Shown here: piece after piece, positions 58,767 to 60,539 of the stretch
Numbering within the stretch: position 1 is the stretch's first letter
Layout: the number at the start of each line of letters is the position of its first letter
NCBI GenBank assembly: GCA_025350865.1
Contig: JANXWZ010000098.1
Span: 1-60,539, forward strand
DNA from: Rhodanobacteraceae bacterium
GTDB lineage: Bacteria > Acidobacteriota > Terriglobia > Terriglobales > Acidobacteriaceae
Direction: 5' to 3'
Length of the DNA stretch: 60,539 nucleotides
The notes under the pieces: generated by a model
Seen by the model: the letters and a program-made list of their open reading frames with translations, nothing else
Databases searched by the model: none
Told to the model about the DNA's origin: nothing
Translations under genes and position numbers: made by a program

Positions 58767-60539
58767 TCAAACCGCCACGGCTTCCTGATCCTGATACTGC
58801 AATTGATACAGCTTGAAGTACAGCCCCCGCTCCGCCAGCAATTGCTGATGCGTCCCCTGCTCCCGAAGCTGCCCCTTGTGCATCACCAGAATCGTATCCG
58901 CCGACTGAATCGTCGACAGGCGATGCGCGATCAGAACGCTGGTCCGGCCCGTAATCATCCGCGATAGCGCAAGCCGCACCCGGTGTTCGGTCTCAGTATC
59001 AACCGAGCTGGTAGCCTCATCCAAGATCAGGATTTCAGGGTCGTGCGCCAGCGCCCGGGCAAAGCTGATGAGCTGCTTCTGCCCAGTGGAAAGACCAGCA
59101 CCGCGTTCGCGTACCGGCTCCGCAAACCCCAGCGGCAGCGTCCGGATAAAGTCGCCCACGTTCACCTCGTCGGCAGCCTTTTCGACCCGTTCTTCCGTAA
59201 TGTTCGGCGTTCCCAGCCGGATGTTGTCCGCGATTGTCCCGGAGAATAGGAACGGGTCCTGCAGCACCACGCCAAACCGCTGGCGCAGCTTCTTCAGGTC
59301 CTGCCTACGGACATCCACGCCATCAACCAGAATCTCACCGCGCTGGATCTCGTAGAACCGCATCATCAGCCCTGTGATGGTGGTCTTGCCGGCCCCCGTG
59401 TGGCCCACGATCGCCGCGGTTTCGTTGGGGTGAATGGTGAACGAAACGTCCTTCAGTATCCACTCAATGTCGGGGTCGGACAGGCCTCCCACCGCGTCGA
59501 TCTTCTGGTACGTAAACCAGACATTGCGGAACTCCACCGAGCCATACATCGCGCTCTCCGGAGCCGGTTCAACGGGCCGCGAGGGTGAGACTATCTCCGG
59601 CTTGTGGTCCAGCAGCTTGAAGACACGTTCAGACGCGGCCATCGCGGCCTGCAGGATGTTGAACTTGTCCGAGAGCTCCTGAATGGGCCGGAAGAAGCGC
59701 TGCGCGTATTGGATGAACGCGATCAGTACACCCACCGTGACCGACCCGAAGATCCCCTGCGGCACGGCGATGCCAAGGTTGTTCAGCACGGCCCGGCCCC
59801 CAATCCACACGACCAGCGCAATCGCCACCGAGGAGAGGAATTCAACGATCGGGTAGTAAAGCGAGTAGGCATAGATGGCGTCCGCCCACGCTCGCTTGTT
59901 CTCACGGTTCACTTCGGAAAAGTCCTTGAAGGCGCGCTGCTCGCGGTTGAACAGCTGCACCACCGACATGCCGGAGACGTATTCCTGCGTGAAGGAGTTG
60001 ATGCGTGCCGTGGCCGCGCGCTGACGGCGGTAGCTCGACCGCACCGACTTCCGGAAGATGCTGGTTGCGATCAGGATGGCCGGAATGACCGAAAGCGTAA
60101 GCAGCGCGACCGGCCAGTTCATGCGGATCATTGCGATCACAATGAACAGCAGCAGAATCACGTTGCCGAAGATCTCCAGCACGCCGGACGTGAACATTTC
60201 GTTCAGCGCGTCGACGTCGGACGTGACGCGGGTGACCAGCCGGCCGACGGGGTTCTTGTCGAAGAAGCCCACATCCTGCAACTGGATGTGCCGGAAGATC
60301 TCGCGCCGCATGTCGAACATGATCTTCTGCCCGGTCCACTGCATCAGGTACGTTTGGACAAACTCCAGGCCGAACGAGATGCAGAGCGCGGTCAGGTAAA
60401 GAAGGGCCAGTTGCGTGACGCCGGAGGACGCCACTGCGGAAAGATGTTGGGTGAGCCAGTTAGGATGGCCGTCGGGCTTCAGGTAGCTGTCGACCGCCGT
60501 CTTGACCAGGAAAGGCCCGGCGACGTCCGTTCCCGCTTT
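58767..60539 (-). CDS. ABC-type exporter with fused membrane and ATP-binding domains (5' end outside window)
   Basis: 590 residues, reading in frame to the window edge (no start inside it). Membrane helices in the first half (LALLYLTALCISFGLEF, VILLLFIVIAMIRMNWPVALLTLSVIPAILIATSIF). The nucleotide-binding domain has Walker A VGHTGAGKTTITGL, Q-loop, signature RERGAGLSTGQKQLISFARALA, Walker B DPEILILDEATSSVD and H-loop IAHRLST. This is the MsbA/heterodimeric exporter kind; the substrate is unknown. It continues past base 60539. Confidence 0.92.
   Translation of the reverse strand, partial: KAGTDVAGPFLVKTAVDSYLKPDGHPNWLTQHLSAVASSGVTQLALLYLTALCISFGLEFVQTYLMQWTGQKIMFDMRREIFRHIQLQDVGFFDKNPVGRLVTRVTSDVDALNEMFTSGVLEIFGNVILLLFIVIAMIRMNWPVALLTLSVIPAILIATSIFRKSVRSSYRRQRAATARINSFTQEYVSGMSVVQLFNREQRAFKDFSEVNRENKRAWADAIYAYSLYYPIVEFLSSVAIALVVWIGGRAVLNNLGIAVPQGIFGSVTVGVLIAFIQYAQRFFRPIQELSDKFNILQAAMAASERVFKLLDHKPEIVSPSRPVEPAPESAMYGSVEFRNVWFTYQKIDAVGGLSDPDIEWILKDVSFTIHPNETAAIVGHTGAGKTTITGLMMRFYEIQRGEILVDGVDVRRQDLKKLRQRFGVVLQDPFLFSGTIADNIRLGTPNITEERVEKAADEVNVGDFIRTLPLGFAEPVRERGAGLSTGQKQLISFARALAHDPEILILDEATSSVDTETEHRVRLALSRMITGRTSVLIAHRLSTIQSADTILVMHKGQLREQGTHQQLLAERGLYFKLYQLQYQDQEAVAV

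Overview
The window reads as a 60.5 kb piece of chromosome from an acidobacterium of the Terriglobus/Granulicella/Edaphobacter kind (Acidobacteriota, Terriglobia). This is inferred from four things: GC-rich codon use; family content typical of that group (a BshC bacillithiol-type protein, a von Willebrand A protein next to a very large TonB-dependent receptor with an N-terminal carboxypeptidase-regulatory domain, BamA/TamA-like and TamB proteins, acidobacterial-style zinc proteases); an outer-membrane envelope; and short palindromic repeats of the 'TCATCCTGAGCG...GTCGAAGGATCC' kind. I saw no rRNA, tRNA, CRISPR array, transposase, integrase or phage gene. The window is ordinary chromosome with dense, mostly short operons on both strands.

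Layout. 1-2.4 kb: end of an HD phosphohydrolase gene, two DUF3592-like membrane proteins, a VOC dioxygenase-like protein and nicotinamidase. 2.5-7.7 kb: an acyl-CoA catabolism group (carboxyltransferase, HMG-CoA lyase, thioesterase, enoyl-CoA hydratase, stand-alone B12-binding domain) that looks like leucine/branched-chain acid breakdown; two tiny membrane proteins are translationally coupled to the carboxyltransferase. 7.7-18.9 kb: a short-chain dehydrogenase, two Uma2 proteins, a metzincin, a glycosyltransferase, CyaY, SSB, DUF420 and CtaB (respiratory chain), an M1 peptidase and an acyltransferase. 18.9-26.5 kb: BrnT/BrnA toxin-antitoxin, PolX, a cold-shock protein, two NUDIX/BshC genes back to back, an ECF-type sigma factor with a coupled small acidic protein, and a MoeB/ThiF enzyme.

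26.6-35.2 kb is an outer-membrane biogenesis operon: a BamA/TamA-like barrel with about seven POTRA modules, a SurA-like chaperone without a PPIase domain, and TamB. 35.4-41.2 kb: BON-domain and CsbD stress proteins, prephenate dehydratase, Lon, MoaD and MoaE. 41.3-50.5 kb: VWA protein, TonB receptor, inositol monophosphatase, NUDIX, GH29 fucosidase, acyl-CoA dehydrogenase. 50.8-60.5 kb: a DUF4139 protein carrying inserted sequence, an amidase, an M14 carboxypeptidase-like protein, a small coiled-coil protein and a truncated ABC exporter.

The most unusual signal is not a gene. At least five families of short palindromic repeats (called A to E here) occupy many of the larger gaps between genes. 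Every copy of the asymmetric families A to D that I found lies in the same orientation, whatever the direction of the flanking genes. In family D the hairpin arms differ from copy to copy while staying complementary, and two D copies sit in frame inside a protein-coding gene. All coordinates were read by eye; functional calls rest on remembered family motifs, not on database searches.
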